Shown here: piece after piece, positions 36,775 to 49,059 of the stretch
How positions within the stretch are numbered: the first letter of the stretch is position 1
How the letters are laid out: every line of letters begins with the position of its first letter
Assembly (NCBI GenBank): GCA_946807835.1
Contig: OX327695.1
Location: forward strand, 24,720,501-24,784,500
Reading direction: 5' to 3'
Length of the DNA stretch: 64,000 bases
From: Ailanthus altissimus
Lineage: Eukaryota > Streptophyta > Magnoliopsida > Sapindales > Simaroubaceae
Made by a program: the position numbers and the translations under genes
Notes under the pieces: model-generated
Databases searched by the model: none
Seen by the model: only the letters and a program-made list of their open reading frames with translations
Told to the model about the DNA's origin: nothing

Positions 36775-38009
36775 GGCTAAAGATATTTTTGTCTTACACG
36801 TTTGACCTAATTCTCAATTTTATCCCATGCGTTTCAAAAAATTCAATTTTATCATAATTCATTAGTTAGATTCCGTTAAATTGAACTGAAAATCTTTTTT
36901 GATTGTACATTGACAAATTTGCCCTCAGTTATTATGTTAATTAAAAATGGTGATGTGAGTATATTATACAATATACACGTATCGATTATTAATAGGCTAT
37001 TAAAAATAAAAAGACACGTAGTACTTTTTAATAGGTTCAAAATTTAATATTTATTAAAATTTTATTTTATATTAAAAAATAATTAAAATAAATAAAACTG
37101 AACTATCAAATCTGGCGACTACCATCGCCAGGCACCATTAGTTGCCGAATTCTAATAACAAAAATAGGCAAAATTTATATCATTGAATTTTATTTTTTAA
37201 TATCTACACAATGGTTGAATCATTTTTGTCAAAAGAAAATAAGAAGGTGGCCAAAAAAATAGATTGAAAATAGGGGGAAGGTGGCGGCCACCGTGGAACG
37301 GTGGGGCGGTAGAGTGCACCGCCCCCACTGTTGGACAGATCGGCAGCCAATCTATCCAATTGTGGGGGTGGTGGCACCAACAACGGCAACACCCCGCACC
37401 ATCGGTCCCCCGTCGAACAGCGAGGCGATGCATGCCACCGCCATTCCGTTCGACGTGCAACCACCAGCCATGGTGGTTGTCGGTGGCCACCACCGTTCAC
37501 CGTCGAATGGGATGGCGGTGGCATGCACTGCCCCCACAATTGGACAGATCGGCGATCAATCTGTCTAAGGGTGGGGGCGGTGCACGCCACCGCCCCACCG
37601 TTCCACGGCGAACGGTGGTGGCTGCCGTCTCCCATAATATTTGTTTTTACTTTTAACACATTTACGGTATTTCATTGATCAAACAAATTCTACCATTGCA
37701 TAGATAATAAAATTTTGAGTCGAACAGTAATTGGTCACCGACGGCCGGTCGGCTACTGACGACGACAGCAGCTGCTCTCTTTTTATTTATTTATTTTATT
37801 TTATTATTTAAGTGAAAAATCAGTGGTTGACACGTGGATATTTTATGTCAGGCCATTTAAAAATTTTGTATAGAGTGACCGTTTTACCCCTTCAATGTTA
37901 AAATTAACAGAATTTAACTAACGAACTAGGACAAAATTGCATTTTCTAAAATTCGTGAGATAAAATTGAGAATTAAGTCAAATTTGTAGGATAAAAATAT
38001 CTTTATCCC
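36775..38009. mobile_element. Mutator-like non-autonomous element with long TIRs
   Basis: The left end GGCTAAAGATATTTTTGTC is matched by the reverse complement of the right end (GGGATAAAGATATTTTTATCC). The inverted similarity extends about 125 bp on each side, including CTAATTCTCAATTTTATC. TATAATTATA flanks both ends (36765-36774 and 38010-38019). A 9-10 bp duplication fits Mutator-like elements, although this one is palindromic. No transposase is present. The centre (37270-37630) is strikingly GC-rich compared with the surroundings. Confidence 0.8.
37270..37630. repeat. GC-rich core built of inverted and direct repeats
   Basis: The start of the core (GTGGAACGGTGGGGCGGT, then GTGCACCGCCCCCAC) recurs in reverse complement at its end (GTGGGGGCGGTGCAC, then ACCGCCCCACCGTTCCACGG). 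Related words (ATTGGACAGATCGGCGATCA, GGATGGCGGTGGCATGCACTG) recur in the middle. High GC keeps several frames open on both strands, but the products are repetitive and match no family. I treat none as a gene. Confidence 0.8.
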
Positions 38010-38320
38010 TATAATTATATTCAAGTTTAAAAACTCATTTTTATGTCTATGCATTTTGCCCCTAAATTAAATAAAACCACAAAACATTCACATAAATGAA
38101 AGGTTTATAGAAAAAGTTATATAACATCTACTATATTGGTGATGGGTTTTCACTAAAAAAAAGAAAAACACATCTTGATGGGTTTTCTCTAAAAACAAAA
38201 ACACATCTTCAATAAGCCCTAGATAAGAGTATTATCACATTCATCATTGATTTGTATGATAAAATATCTGAACTTGTAAATTATAATTCTTATGTTAATG
38301 CTTATATATTATATTAGTGA
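38010..38320. other. AT-rich spacer with a short direct repeat
   Basis: No gene. The phrase GATGGGTTTTC(A/T)CTAAAAA with the following AACACATCTT occurs twice around 38142-38205. Nothing else was recognised. Confidence 0.5.
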
Positions 38321-41300
38321 TGTCACGCCTTAGACTCAAAAGATCTGACACATGACATAACTTATACTCATTCAATATTGTACACTTATAATTAATATTG
38401 TATAAAATTTCAAACTTGAATTCTATATAAAAATCCTTAGTAGGTTGCTAGTAAGCTCAACACAAAGATCAACCTATAACCACACTTGGTGAAACATAAA
38501 CCAAATACAACCACACCTAATAAAATAATATATAAGTATTTATTCAATAGGAACAAATCAAATATCTTAAACTACATGTCCACAAATAAACACTCAGCAA
38601 CCTAGCAACTTAGAGAACCCAAGAGACAGCAGAAGCCTTGCCAAATTCGCTAAGCATACATGTGCCTTATTTACCTGAAATCGCCATAAACTATAATGAG
38701 TATAAAACTCAGTAAACATACTAGTTTTTCATATATCAAAATACAAATACATATATGTACACAATGCATGTATATGATATGCGGTGATAAATCAAAATCA
38801 TAATCTTATCAAATCACATGTCAAGTAAGCGTTTACACATTCTTTCAAAATATATAATAAGAATACCATCACTCAACTACTACTTAGTAAGATTTTCATA
38901 TCACATATCACATAATGAGCCAAATGTCACCCGTTGATGACGTACCGTATGAGAGGAATAGCAAAAGTGAGGTTTAAATTACACATATATAATGCTCATG
39001 CCCGAAGGTAAAAGCCACACTCTCACCCTAATCATCGGTGAGTCCTCTCACATGCACCAATACGCCACCACACGAATGTGATGACTCACTTTTCCTTTAA
39101 GTACCAATAGGATCCTCCATATATATGGAACACATAACATATACCAATCTCGAAGTAAAGGCCACACATAAAGGCTCCACAAATCACATAAGGTGCCTAC
39201 TAAGTAAATATTGAGTTCAAGCATCCTTAAAATACAAAACATATCTCATAGACATTTTTCACTTCAAAAGCTTTCTTTGTTAAACACATTTTATTTTGAA
39301 AGCTCACTTTCATAAACATATGTATGTCAATGCTCACATTCATAAACATATGTCTTTCACATTTCATATCAAATATACTTTGGAATAACATAAACATATT
39401 ATTGGGATTTGTACTTACGTGCCATTCCTTTTATATATAAATATTTTCTTTATGTTTATACTATTATGATTTCAATATATCACTAATTATTATATATATA
39501 TATATATGGTAAGATGCTTGTAACGTTTTAGATATTGCATGATTTAAAAGAGTTCAGATCTGATCTAAAGAAGTTTAGATCAGAACTAAGAGTTAGAAAA
39601 GCTAAAAGTTATAAATGTTTAAAAGTTAGCACTGATAAAAGTTACCTAGTTATAAACGTTAGTGAAATCTAAAGAGTTAGAGCCTTGTCTGAAATGGGAC
39701 AAAGACCTAAGAATATATTAGTAATGATGTAGTTGTAAAGAGTTACAAATAGTGCTAGAAAATGTCATTATGCAAATATGTTCTTAAATATTATGTTCCT
39801 GATCTATCTTCACTAATGCAGGTTTGTCAATGAAGACCTTATTATATATAGATTGGTGTATGTCTATATCTGGATGGTCTGGATGGTTAGTCTTAGCAGA
39901 TCATGAGTTTAGTGAAAACTCATATAGAGATACAAGTATTCAATAAGGACTGAATATTGAATAGACTCACAAAGATCTCCAATAGACATCCCATAAAGTC
40001 GTTAATGAAGAATATTGTGATTTGAGTAGTATTCGTGGTCCTTAGACCTGAGTGCCACGGTAGACTTATGAGTGATCCACCATACTTTGATTCCACACAT
40101 GTCAGATACCTTTCATGATCTGACTACTGGGTGTCGCTGGGTATGATTTGATGCTCATGGAGTTTGGTGTGTATAGATATGGGATCCATTAACTCAATTG
40201 GGTGAGTAAAATATCCTGAAACTCCAAGATTGTATTTCAAAAAGTCTTATGGCCATAAGCAAAAATACCCGGGAAATTAATTTTATCATCGGGGTAAATA
40301 ATATCCGTAAACACGATAAATAATATAATATCCGTAAACACGGTAAATAATATCGTAAAAGTGTTTACGGATATTATTTATTGAGATACAAATCTAGAGA
40401 TAAGTTTATAATTGAGCATGTGGAGACTTGACGGTGTTGATCTATATCTCTGCTCTTCTAGGATATCTATGATGGAAGGATTATACGAATATGTTATAAC
40501 CTCAACTTGTATGGTATAATGCGTTGTTTTGTAATATCCATAACATGTGTGTGAGACATTATTCACGAACGTATGAAATAGTTTCATATGACAAATCAGG
40601 CATGGACTTAGAGAGTCTTACACTATGAAGTATACTCGTTGTGCACTAGGGCAGCGAATTGGATTGAACAGTTAATCCAATAAATTTCAACAAAGTGAAA
40701 ATATGTTTCAAGGTTCCTTATGTTATACACTTGTCAATAATTGAATGCAAAATACATTATTGGTTTGTAAGAGTTGTTAACCAATAAGAAATTGACAAAT
40801 GACACAATCTTACTCTATAAATGATTTACCACGTATTTACCTATTTACCTTACTCGGTAAATATATATAACGTAAATGTAATTATTCAAAATAATTTTGA
40901 ATTATTAATAATCTATTTATTAATGAAATTATTATTATTAATTGGAATAAGTGGCAAACACCATTTTGTAATAGAGTAAGCACTTGTTATTAATAATAAG
41001 CATTATTGACCATTTAGAAATTGTTAAATGGTGCACTTGTGAAGTGGTGTTACCACTTAACATTGTTTAGTTGTCATTAACTCTCTAACAATTTATTCAT
41101 ACGGATGAATTAATTTGTTGGGTGAATTTACATATTTGATTATTATTTGTAATAGCAAACATAGCTAAGTGGTGGTAGAACACTAAGAGAAGTAATCATT
41201 TTTACACTAAAATAAAATTGAAAGAGTTCAATTTGTATAAGAAAGTGTGTAAGATTCAGCCAATTACTATATTTATTGTGATTTCAGTAAAAGTCTAGTA

Positions 41301-42772
41301 TACTTACCTCTTAGCACTTTCGGGAACAAAACTTAATTCTCCTTAACATATTAATAGAGATTAATCCTTTTATAAGCCTCGCCATTCACACAAAATATTT
41401 TAAATAGATTACAAAATTATACATATTGCACTTATCACATCGAATTGGTCTAATTACTTGGTTTCTCAAAACCTGTCATTCTGACCACTTACAATTTACA
41501 AAATTTTCTTATACATCAAATGATGTCCAATTGCTCTAAAATTAGAAAATATCATTCTTGACTCATATATCCTTCTTATATATGAATATTATATCATAAT
41601 TCCTATACAATCCATTCTATAAACACCATCAAATCCAAACTATTAACCTGACAGGATCAAGATATTTAATGAATAGTATTCAGTCTCCTAATTTTATAAA
41701 ATCATATACTAACTCAAAAATTATAAAACTATCATAGAATTACTCTTGATACATATCTCAATACATGATAAATAGTTCACTTTAAAATCACTAGCCAAAG
41801 TATTTTAAAACTATTTTATTCCATAGCTTTAAAAATATGCTAATCAAATACTGCAATGAGCTAATATACTTTAGAAAATTATAACAATTTAACCACATTG
41901 ATCTAAATTCTCAATTCTGAGTATATCATATTAGACATATAAATTTATCATATTTCAGAAAATTCATAAATTTTGAAGATCATTCAGCAGATCAAAAATT
42001 ATTTGTCACTGTATCATACTGTTAACACAGAAAATTTTCAAAATTTCAAGGTAATTTTGATAAATTCACTACAAATTTGATTTCAGAAATTTTCAATCGA
42101 TTCAAAGTCTCAAATGATTTTAGACATGTCTAGTTTCATATTACAAAAATTAAAAACCAGAATCGACGTAGAAGAATATATAAAATTCTCGGATCAAGAG
42201 ACTATCAAGTAGAATTTGTATAAATTCATTATGATTTATCAAGTTATCTACATAATCATCATTAATTCTCAATATTTCTTACAAAATTCACATCAAGCCC
42301 TCAATTGTAAATATTTTAAGAAATCAAAACTTAAAGAAATTAACTTAATTAATACCAATAAATTGAGAAATAGTTATGATAAATCTCTTAAAACTCAAAA
42401 TTTTAATTTTATCTTCTTTTTCTTCTTCTTCTTCTCTTTCTGTCCCCTCTATTTCTCTCTTTTCTCTCTCTAAAGGGGTGGCTCGACCCAAAAATGAGTA
42501 AATTAGGGTTTAAAATATGTATTTTTATACTAAGAGGCTAACTTTTAATATTTATAAATTAACTCCCAAAACTTTTAAAGTATTATAATTTGATCCCTAA
42601 AATAAATCTAAAGTCTTGCAAATAAACCCAATACTAATAGTATATCTTTAATCTATACAAATAATAATAATAACAATACATAAATTAAATATCATCTACA
42701 TACAAATAAAATATGAATATTATACATATAGATAAATATTTATTTTTTCGGTGTTGGATAAGTGGTTACTAC
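38321..42772. mobile_element. Probable Ty3/gypsy solo LTR, split by repeat copy B
   Basis: It starts TGTCACGCCTTAGACTC, a typical opening of plant Ty3/gypsy LTRs. It carries LTR-like motifs (CCCGAAGGTAAA near 39002, TATAAGCCTCGCCATTCACAC near 41371, a TTC/CT-rich tract at 42410-42470 followed by AGGGGTGGCTCGACCC). It may close near GGTGTTGGATAAGTGGTTACTACA at about 42772. There are no internal gag-pol domains. The closing boundary is uncertain and the 5-bp flank (AGTGA) is not cleanly repeated. It is interrupted by 39419-41300. Confidence 0.5.
39419..41300. mobile_element. Repeat copy B: ORF-less insertion, opposite orientation
   Basis: This 1.88-kb segment is flanked by an exact 7-bp direct repeat, TACTTAC (39412-39418 and 41301-41307). 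Its portion 39520-40800 is the reverse complement of copy A, sharing for example TGAGTGATCCAC, GATCTGACTACTGGGTGTCG and ACATCCCATAAA. It contains no domain-bearing reading frame. Near 40310-40375 the phrase 'ATATCCGTAAACAC(G)GTAAA' is repeated and inverted, forming a small local hairpin absent from the other copies. Confidence 0.7.
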
Positions 42773-43126
42773 AATTGATATTATACCTTTTAAGTAGTAT
42801 TTTAATATTTTATATATTAAGAGATGCGGTAAATAATTATTAGATGATAAAATAATATAATAAATAATTTATAATTTATAAAAAGTATTTATTCAATAAA
42901 TATGTAACATATCATATATTAGAATTTGAAATATTACTTCAAAAATATGATATTATTTTTCTTTTATATTCAATTTTTAAAATGGGACCTAATTCCTAAT
43001 GGTGTTTACTTGAATTCAATTACATTCATTGAAAGCGAAATTGATGGGAAGTGAAAAAATTAAGTAATTATATTAAATAATAAATAAAATTAACTTGGAA
43101 AAATTAAGTAATTATATTAAAAATGT
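42773..43126. other. AT-rich spacer before the second copia element
   Basis: No gene or recognisable repeat, only short AT-rich words. 'AAAATTAAGTAATTATATTAAA' type text is repeated at 43055-43121. Confidence 0.4.
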
Positions 43127-43150
43127 TATAAATATAATAGTGAACAGTAT

Positions 43151-43429
43151 TGTATAAGTGAACAATATCGTATAAATAAATAGTATCGTATAGATGAATA
43201 GTATCATATAAGTGAACAATGTCATAAATAGTGTCCTCCACCAAAATCCCACATTGAAAAAGATTTTATTTTTTTCTCATTCCCTCACCTTATAAATATG
43301 GGTGAGTTCTTTCATTTATGTACAAGTGAGAAACAAGTTCAAATATTAATATATTTGTAAAAGTGTTTATTTATATTTACACTTTGCATTCTAATTCAAA
43401 ATTTTTGCTTCTTCATCCTATTATTTACA
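43151..43429 (+). repeat. 5' LTR of the copia element
   Basis: It starts at TGTATAAGTGAAC and ends ...TTATTTACA. U3 contains tandem units of about 18 bp (TGAACAGTATCGTATAA variants). A TATA box (TATAAATA at 43291) lies downstream of them. An extra related unit lies just upstream (43141-43150), so the LTR may begin earlier. Confidence 0.85.
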
Positions 43430-44226
43430 ACACGTTATCAACACGATTCGCGACAGTTATAGCACGATTTGCGATAACTACAAGTAAAAATTACTTACTT
43501 TCTTTCATTTAGATTTTAAATATTATGTGGGATAATTGGTCGATTGGCTCTGCCGCCTTGGTTATAAATCTTACCATTTCTTAAATTATGCAATTTATTT
43601 TCTATTATTTATGTAAATCACACTCTCTTAAATTTCAAATATTATGTGGGATAACCAGTTGATCAGCTCTACTGCCTTAGTTGTAAATCACACCTTCTCT
43701 TAAATTATGCAATTTATTTCATATTATTTACTTCTTGCACAATTTGAGAGGGTATGCCCTCTAAAATAATTGTAATAATATACTTTAAGTCTTTACTACC
43801 TTAGAACTGTTAAATAACAAATTTCTTATAAAAGACCGAATATATTTCAGATAGTCAATAAAGTAAATTGGGGATCTTCGATTCAACCTCTTTACTACTT
43901 GGGCTCATTCTGGTCATAATTCAAGTTTTGAAATAAGAAGTTCTTATACTAATTTTATGCTTTATATTATTGTTATTACTTAATTGAATGGAAGGCTTTG
44001 CCTCCTAATTGTTATTACTTCATACATGTCAAGCTTCTTAATTATTATTATTCTATTTAAGGAAGGCTATGCCTCCTGAACTTTACTTTTGATATTTATA
44101 TTTTACAATGTGACATATAGAAGGTCATGCCTCCTAAATATTATTTTTGATATTCTACATAAGGTTAATATTCTATGTACTAATTTTAATTTTATTCTTC
44201 CATATTTAAAGGCCCTCTGAATAAAA
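43430..44226 (+). other. copia 5' leader with repeats
   Basis: The untranslated leader follows the LTR. The primer-binding site should lie at the start (ACACGTTATCAACACG). Two imperfect tandem copies of about 125 bp begin at AATATTATGTGGGATAA (about 43525 and 43650). Downstream are four short hairpin-forming motifs ending in GCC(C/T)(C/T)C (43748-44134). No coding frame is present. Confidence 0.75.
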
Positions 44227-45172
44227 TGTCTTTGACAAACATGTAAATTCCTGCACTTGACGTCTTTGGGAAAAACTACCTATTATGGGTGCTGAATGCT
44301 AAAATGCACCTCCAAGCCAGTGGTTTGGAAAAGACCATTGAAAAAGAAAATAGTACGTCCTTGCAGAACAAGGTGAAAGCAATGATTTTTCTTTGTCACC
44401 ACATACATGAGAGCTTAAAAGCTCAATATTTGACCATAGAGGACTTGCAGATCCTCTGGGAAAATTTAAAAGAAAGATTTGACCATCAAAAGAATGTGTT
44501 CCTCCCAAAGGCAAAATATGAATAGATGAACTTGTGATTGCAAAATTATAGAACTGTTGCTGAATACAATTCTGCCTTATTCAGAATTACCTCACAGATG
44601 AAATTATGTGGGGAGAAAGTGACAGAGCATGATATGTTGGAAAAAATATTCTCAACCTTTCATGCTTCTAATGTGGTTCTATAGCAACAATACTGTGAAC
44701 GATGGTATATAAAATATTCAGATTTAATCTCATGTCTTCTAGTTGCTGAACAGAATAATGAACTATTATTGAAAAATCATGAATCACATCCAACAGGTTC
44801 TCAACCATTCCCTGAAGTGAATGCAAATTTTCATAATAATGCTAGATGTGGTCATGGAAAAGAAAGAGGGCGTGGTTATTACTCTCGAGGTGGTTATAAA
44901 TACCAAAGACATAGATATATTAAAGGAGGACAAAAGCACCAAAACAGAAAAAATGATATGGAAACCAAATGCCCTAAGTATCATGAAAATGTATGTTATC
45001 GATGTAGTAAAAATGAGCATTGATCACGTACATATTGTGCACCAAGAAATCAAATTGAGCCTTATGAGACATTTGTTAAAGGAAATTGGAAGAATATAGA
45101 GACAAATCTTATTGATGAATCGGATCCTGCAGATTATACTCGTTTAGAAGTCTCTGATTTCTTTAAAAATTA
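44227..45172 (+). pseudogene. copia gag remnant
   Basis: From an ATG at 44227 the frame reads a gag of the UBN2 type: FGKNYLLWVLNAKMHLQASG, then NLKERFDHQKNVFLPKAKYE. The zinc knuckle CYRCSKNEH at about 44994 has a stop where Trp is expected right after the His, and the final Cys is displaced by Tyr. Earlier stops occur near 44245 and after KAKYE at 44523. Non-functional as it stands. Confidence 0.85.
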
Positions 45173-45349
45173 AAAAAAGAGCATTAATTATTTAAAACTC
45201 TATTATGACATATTTGTACTTTTATTTTATTTTAGTATGTTGTATATTTTCTTGTTGTTAATATTTATTGTGTTGGTTTCTCTTCATGTTTTTTTTTTGT
45301 AATTTTTATTTTACTTTCTAATGTTAAATATTTTATTAAAGGATATGGC

Positions 45350-46993
45350 TTCCAAAAATGAACTGTCCACTCTATAGAGAAAAGATGGGGATGTTTGTTT
45401 GGCTGACAATGCAACTACAAACACTATCTTAAAAGATAAAAAAATATTTCTCAAAACTAACAATGATTGAAGGGAAAGTTAATACTATATCAAGTCCTGC
45501 AGATCTGATTGAAGGCTTTGGAAGAGCAACAATCTTGTTAGAAAATGGAACAATATTATATATAAATGAGACTTTATATACTAGTAGATCCAGAAGAAAT
45601 TTACTGAGTTTTAAAGATATCTGCCGAAATGGATATCACATTGAGACTTTAAATGAAAATAATGTAGAATATCTTTGCATTACAGTTATAAATTCAATTG
45701 AAAGCTACGCAGTAATGAACCAGAAGTTCAGTGATCCAAAAATTTTTACACTATGGCATGACCGTCTTGGTCATCTAGGATCAACAATGATGCGTAGGAT
45801 AGTTGAAAATTCTCATGGACATCCATTAAAGAACCTGAAGATTCTATTATCCAATGAAAATATTTGTACTGCTTGCTCACAAGGAAAACTCATAGTCAGA
45901 CATCTCCTTCTAAAATTAGTCTAAAATCTCCATCATTCTTACAAAGGGTCCAATGAGATATATGTGGACTAATTCATCCACCTAGTGGACCTTTTTGGTA
46001 TTTTATGATTTTAATTGATGCATCTGCGCGGTGGTCATATGTGTGTTTATTATCTACACGAAATGTTGCATTTGCAAAATTAATAGCATAGATTATTAAA
46101 TTAAGGGCACAATTTCCAGAATAGCCTATTAAAACAATACGTTTAGACAATACTGGTGAGTTTACATTCAAAATATTTGATGACTACTGTACATCAGTGG
46201 GAATTGAAGTAGAACATCCCGTACCACATGTTCACACACAAAATGAATTGACAGAATCCTTAATTAAACGACTTCAGGTAATTGCACGTACTTTATTGAT
46301 GCGCGCACAATTACCAACTTTTGCATGGGGACATGCTATATTGCATGCTACAGTATTAATTCGTTTTAGACCCACTGCTTATCATCAATATTCTCTATTA
46401 CAACTTGTACTTGGTTATCAACCTAATATATCCCATTTTCGTACATTTGGTTGTACTGTATATGTACCTATAGCACCTCTTCAACGCACTAAGATGAGAC
46501 CTCAACGTTCCTTGGGGATTTATATTGGTTTTAACTCACCATCAATTATAAGATATCTTGAACCCCTAACAGGTGATCTATTTACTGCACGATTTACAGA
46601 TTGTCATTTTGATGAGACAGGATTCCCATCATTAAGGGAAAGAAATTTGTCTCCTGAAGTAAGGCATGAGCTTTCTTGGAAAATGATTACTATGTCTCAT
46701 TTAGACCCCCGCATAAATCATTATAAAAATGAGGTGCAAAGAATTATTCATCTTCAAATAATAGCAAATGAATTACTAGATGTATTTACAGATGCATCAA
46801 AAGTAACCAAATCATATATACCAACTGCTAATACACCAGTCCGGGTGATTGTTCCTGTAGAACAATCTAATCAAATAGCAGCAAATGAATCATCCGCAGC
46901 ATGCCAAAAGCGTGGTAGACCAATTGGTTCAAAGGATACTGTTTTGCGAAAAAGAAAAATAAAAACACAGGATCTTATTGAAAATGATGCTTA
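45350..46993 (+). pseudogene. copia protease and integrase remnant
   Basis: The protease motif reads CLADNATTNTIL near 45400, where the family usually has Asp-Ser-Ala-Thr-Thr-His. Then comes the pre-integrase zinc region LWHDRLGHLG (about 45755) with ICTACSQGKL. Integrase acidic residues are visible as LIDASARW (about 46014), IRLDNTGEF (about 46138) and HTQNELTESLIKRL, so the D-D-E set is present. Stops near 45921, 46090 and 46122 break the frame. The C-terminal part, FRTFGCTVYVPIAP to DCHFDETGFP, is intact. Confidence 0.88.
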
Positions 46994-47173
46994 GCAAATG
47001 AATCCACATTCTCTAAAACAACAGAAGGATTAATAGTCCTTGAAGAGACACAAGTCCCTGAAGTGACACATGTCACTGTAGAGACAAAAGTTTTAGAAGA
47101 AATATTAGTCCTAGAAGAGACACAAGAGTTTTAAAATGAAAAAAATAGTATAACTTATGCTTATACATGAGAA

Positions 47174-48823
47174 ATGTGGCAACAAGATAAAACAATCGTT
47201 GATAATGTGTTCTCATTTGCAGTAGTTACTAAAATTATGAATGATGATTTTGAGCCACAATCTGTTGATGAATGTAGAGAAAGGCATGATTGGTTTCAAT
47301 GGACAGAAGCAATACAAACAGAATTGACTTCACTAATTAAACGAAAAATATTTGGACCTGTAGTCTGGGTTTTTGTACAGAAATGTAATGAAAACAATGA
47401 AGTCATCAAATACAAAGCAAGATTTGTTGCTCAAGGTTTCTCGCAGAGACCTGGTATTGATTATGATGAAACTTATTCTCCCTTGATGGACACAATTACA
47501 TTTAGATTTCTAATAAGTTTGGCAGTCTTAGAAAATCTTGATATACATCTTATGGATGTAGTAACGGCATATTTATATAGATCACTTGACATAGATATTT
47601 ATATGAAAATCCCTGAAGGATTTAAAATGCCTGAAGCATGTAATCAAAATTTGTACTTAATCAAGTTACAAAAATCTTTATTTGGATTAAAACAATCTGG
47701 GTGCATGTGGTATAACCGTCTAAGTGAATATTTGATAAAATAAGGTTATATTAACAACCTAATATGTCCATATGTATTCATAAAGAAGTCAAACACTGGA
47801 TTTGCTATTGTAGCTGTATATGTGGATGACATGAATTTGATCGAAACTCTTGAAGAGCTCTTGAAAACTGCAGAATACTTACAGAAGGAATTTGAAATGA
47901 AAGACCTAGGAAAAATCAAATACTGTCTCGGCTTGCAGATCGAGTATAAATCAAATGGAATCTTTATCCATCAATTTACATATATTGAAAAGATTTTGAA
48001 AAGATTCAACATGGATAAAGCCCATCCATTAAGTACCTCTATAGTTGTTCGGTCTCTTGATTCTAAAAATGATTCATTCCGTCCCAAAGAAGATGATGAG
48101 AAAGTACTTAGTCTAGAAATACCATATCTAAATGCAATTGGTGCTTTATTGTATTTAACCCAATGTACTAGACTGAACATAGCTTTTGTAGTAAATTTAT
48201 TGGCAAGACTTAGCTCTGCACCAACTCGACGTCATTGGAATGGTGTCAAACATATATTTCGTTATCTATGTGGAACAATAAATTTAGGACTATTTTATTC
48301 TAATGAACTAACAAAAAATTTAAGTCTAGTTCGATATGCAAATGCTGGGTACTTATCTGATCCTCATAAGGCTCGCTCACAAACATGTTATGTTTTTACC
48401 TACAACAATCTCATGGCAATCCACAAAGCAAACTTTTGTTGCCACCTCATCAAATTACTCTGAGATTCTTCCACTCCACGAAGCAAGTAAGGAATGCATA
48501 TGACTACGATCTGTCATTCATCACATTCAGAGTACATATAGCCTACCTTCTACAACAGATATTTCAACAACAATATATAAAGATAATACAACTTGTATTG
48601 CTCAAGTTATAGACAAATATATCAAAGAAGATAGAACCAAACATATCTCTCTAAAAATGTTCTATACCCATAAATTGAAACAAAACAAGAAGATTAATGT
48701 GAAACAAATACGCTTTACTGACAACTTCGCAGATTTGTTCACTAAATTTCTACCAACTTCAACTTTTAAGAAACTGGTTTACAAGGTTGGCATGCGTCGG
48801 CTCAACAAGTTGACAAACTGATA
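47174..48823 (+). pseudogene. copia reverse transcriptase and RNase H remnant
   Basis: RT begins WFQWTEAIQTEL and includes KARFVAQGFSQRPGIDYDET, DVVTAYLYRSLD and LFGLKQSGCMWYNRL. After a stop at about 47741 come YVDDMNLI (47818-47841) and DLGKIKYCLGLQIE. RNase H carries RYANAGYLSD (the first catalytic Asp replaced by Asn) at about 48335, a frameshift near 48400, and DNTTCIAQ and HISLKM further on. The polymerase catalytic YVDD is intact, but stops and a frameshift separate the domains. Confidence 0.88.
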
Positions 48824-49050
48824 GGATGTTACTTTGAGGGAGAGCATATTCTTTCAGAAGAAGAAAAATGTTAGTTACAAACGTGTACTGCACTCTTTTT
48901 CCCTTCGACAAGGTTTTATCCCACTGAATTTTGCTGACAAGGTTTTTAATAAGGCAGTATTAAATAGGTTCGACACCGCTGTACAAAATAGAGTTGTATT
49001 TATTAAAAATGGTGTAGTTTAAAAGAAAAGTTAGGAATATGGTGGAGTCC

Positions 49051-49059
49051 AAGGGGGAG
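49051..49059 (+). other. Polypurine tract of the copia element
   Basis: AAGGGGGAG lies immediately 5' of the TG that opens the 3' LTR, the standard position of the plus-strand primer. Confidence 0.85.

Noticed and set aside
37197..37678. Several overlapping open frames on both strands in the GC-rich core
   Set aside because: They lie in a repeat-built GC-rich hairpin, are rich in Pro, His, Trp and Arg, match no family, and are equally open on both strands.
38316..42765. AGTGA / AGTGG as a target duplication of the gypsy-like LTR
   Set aside because: One mismatch in five bases, and it would require the LTR not to end in CA.
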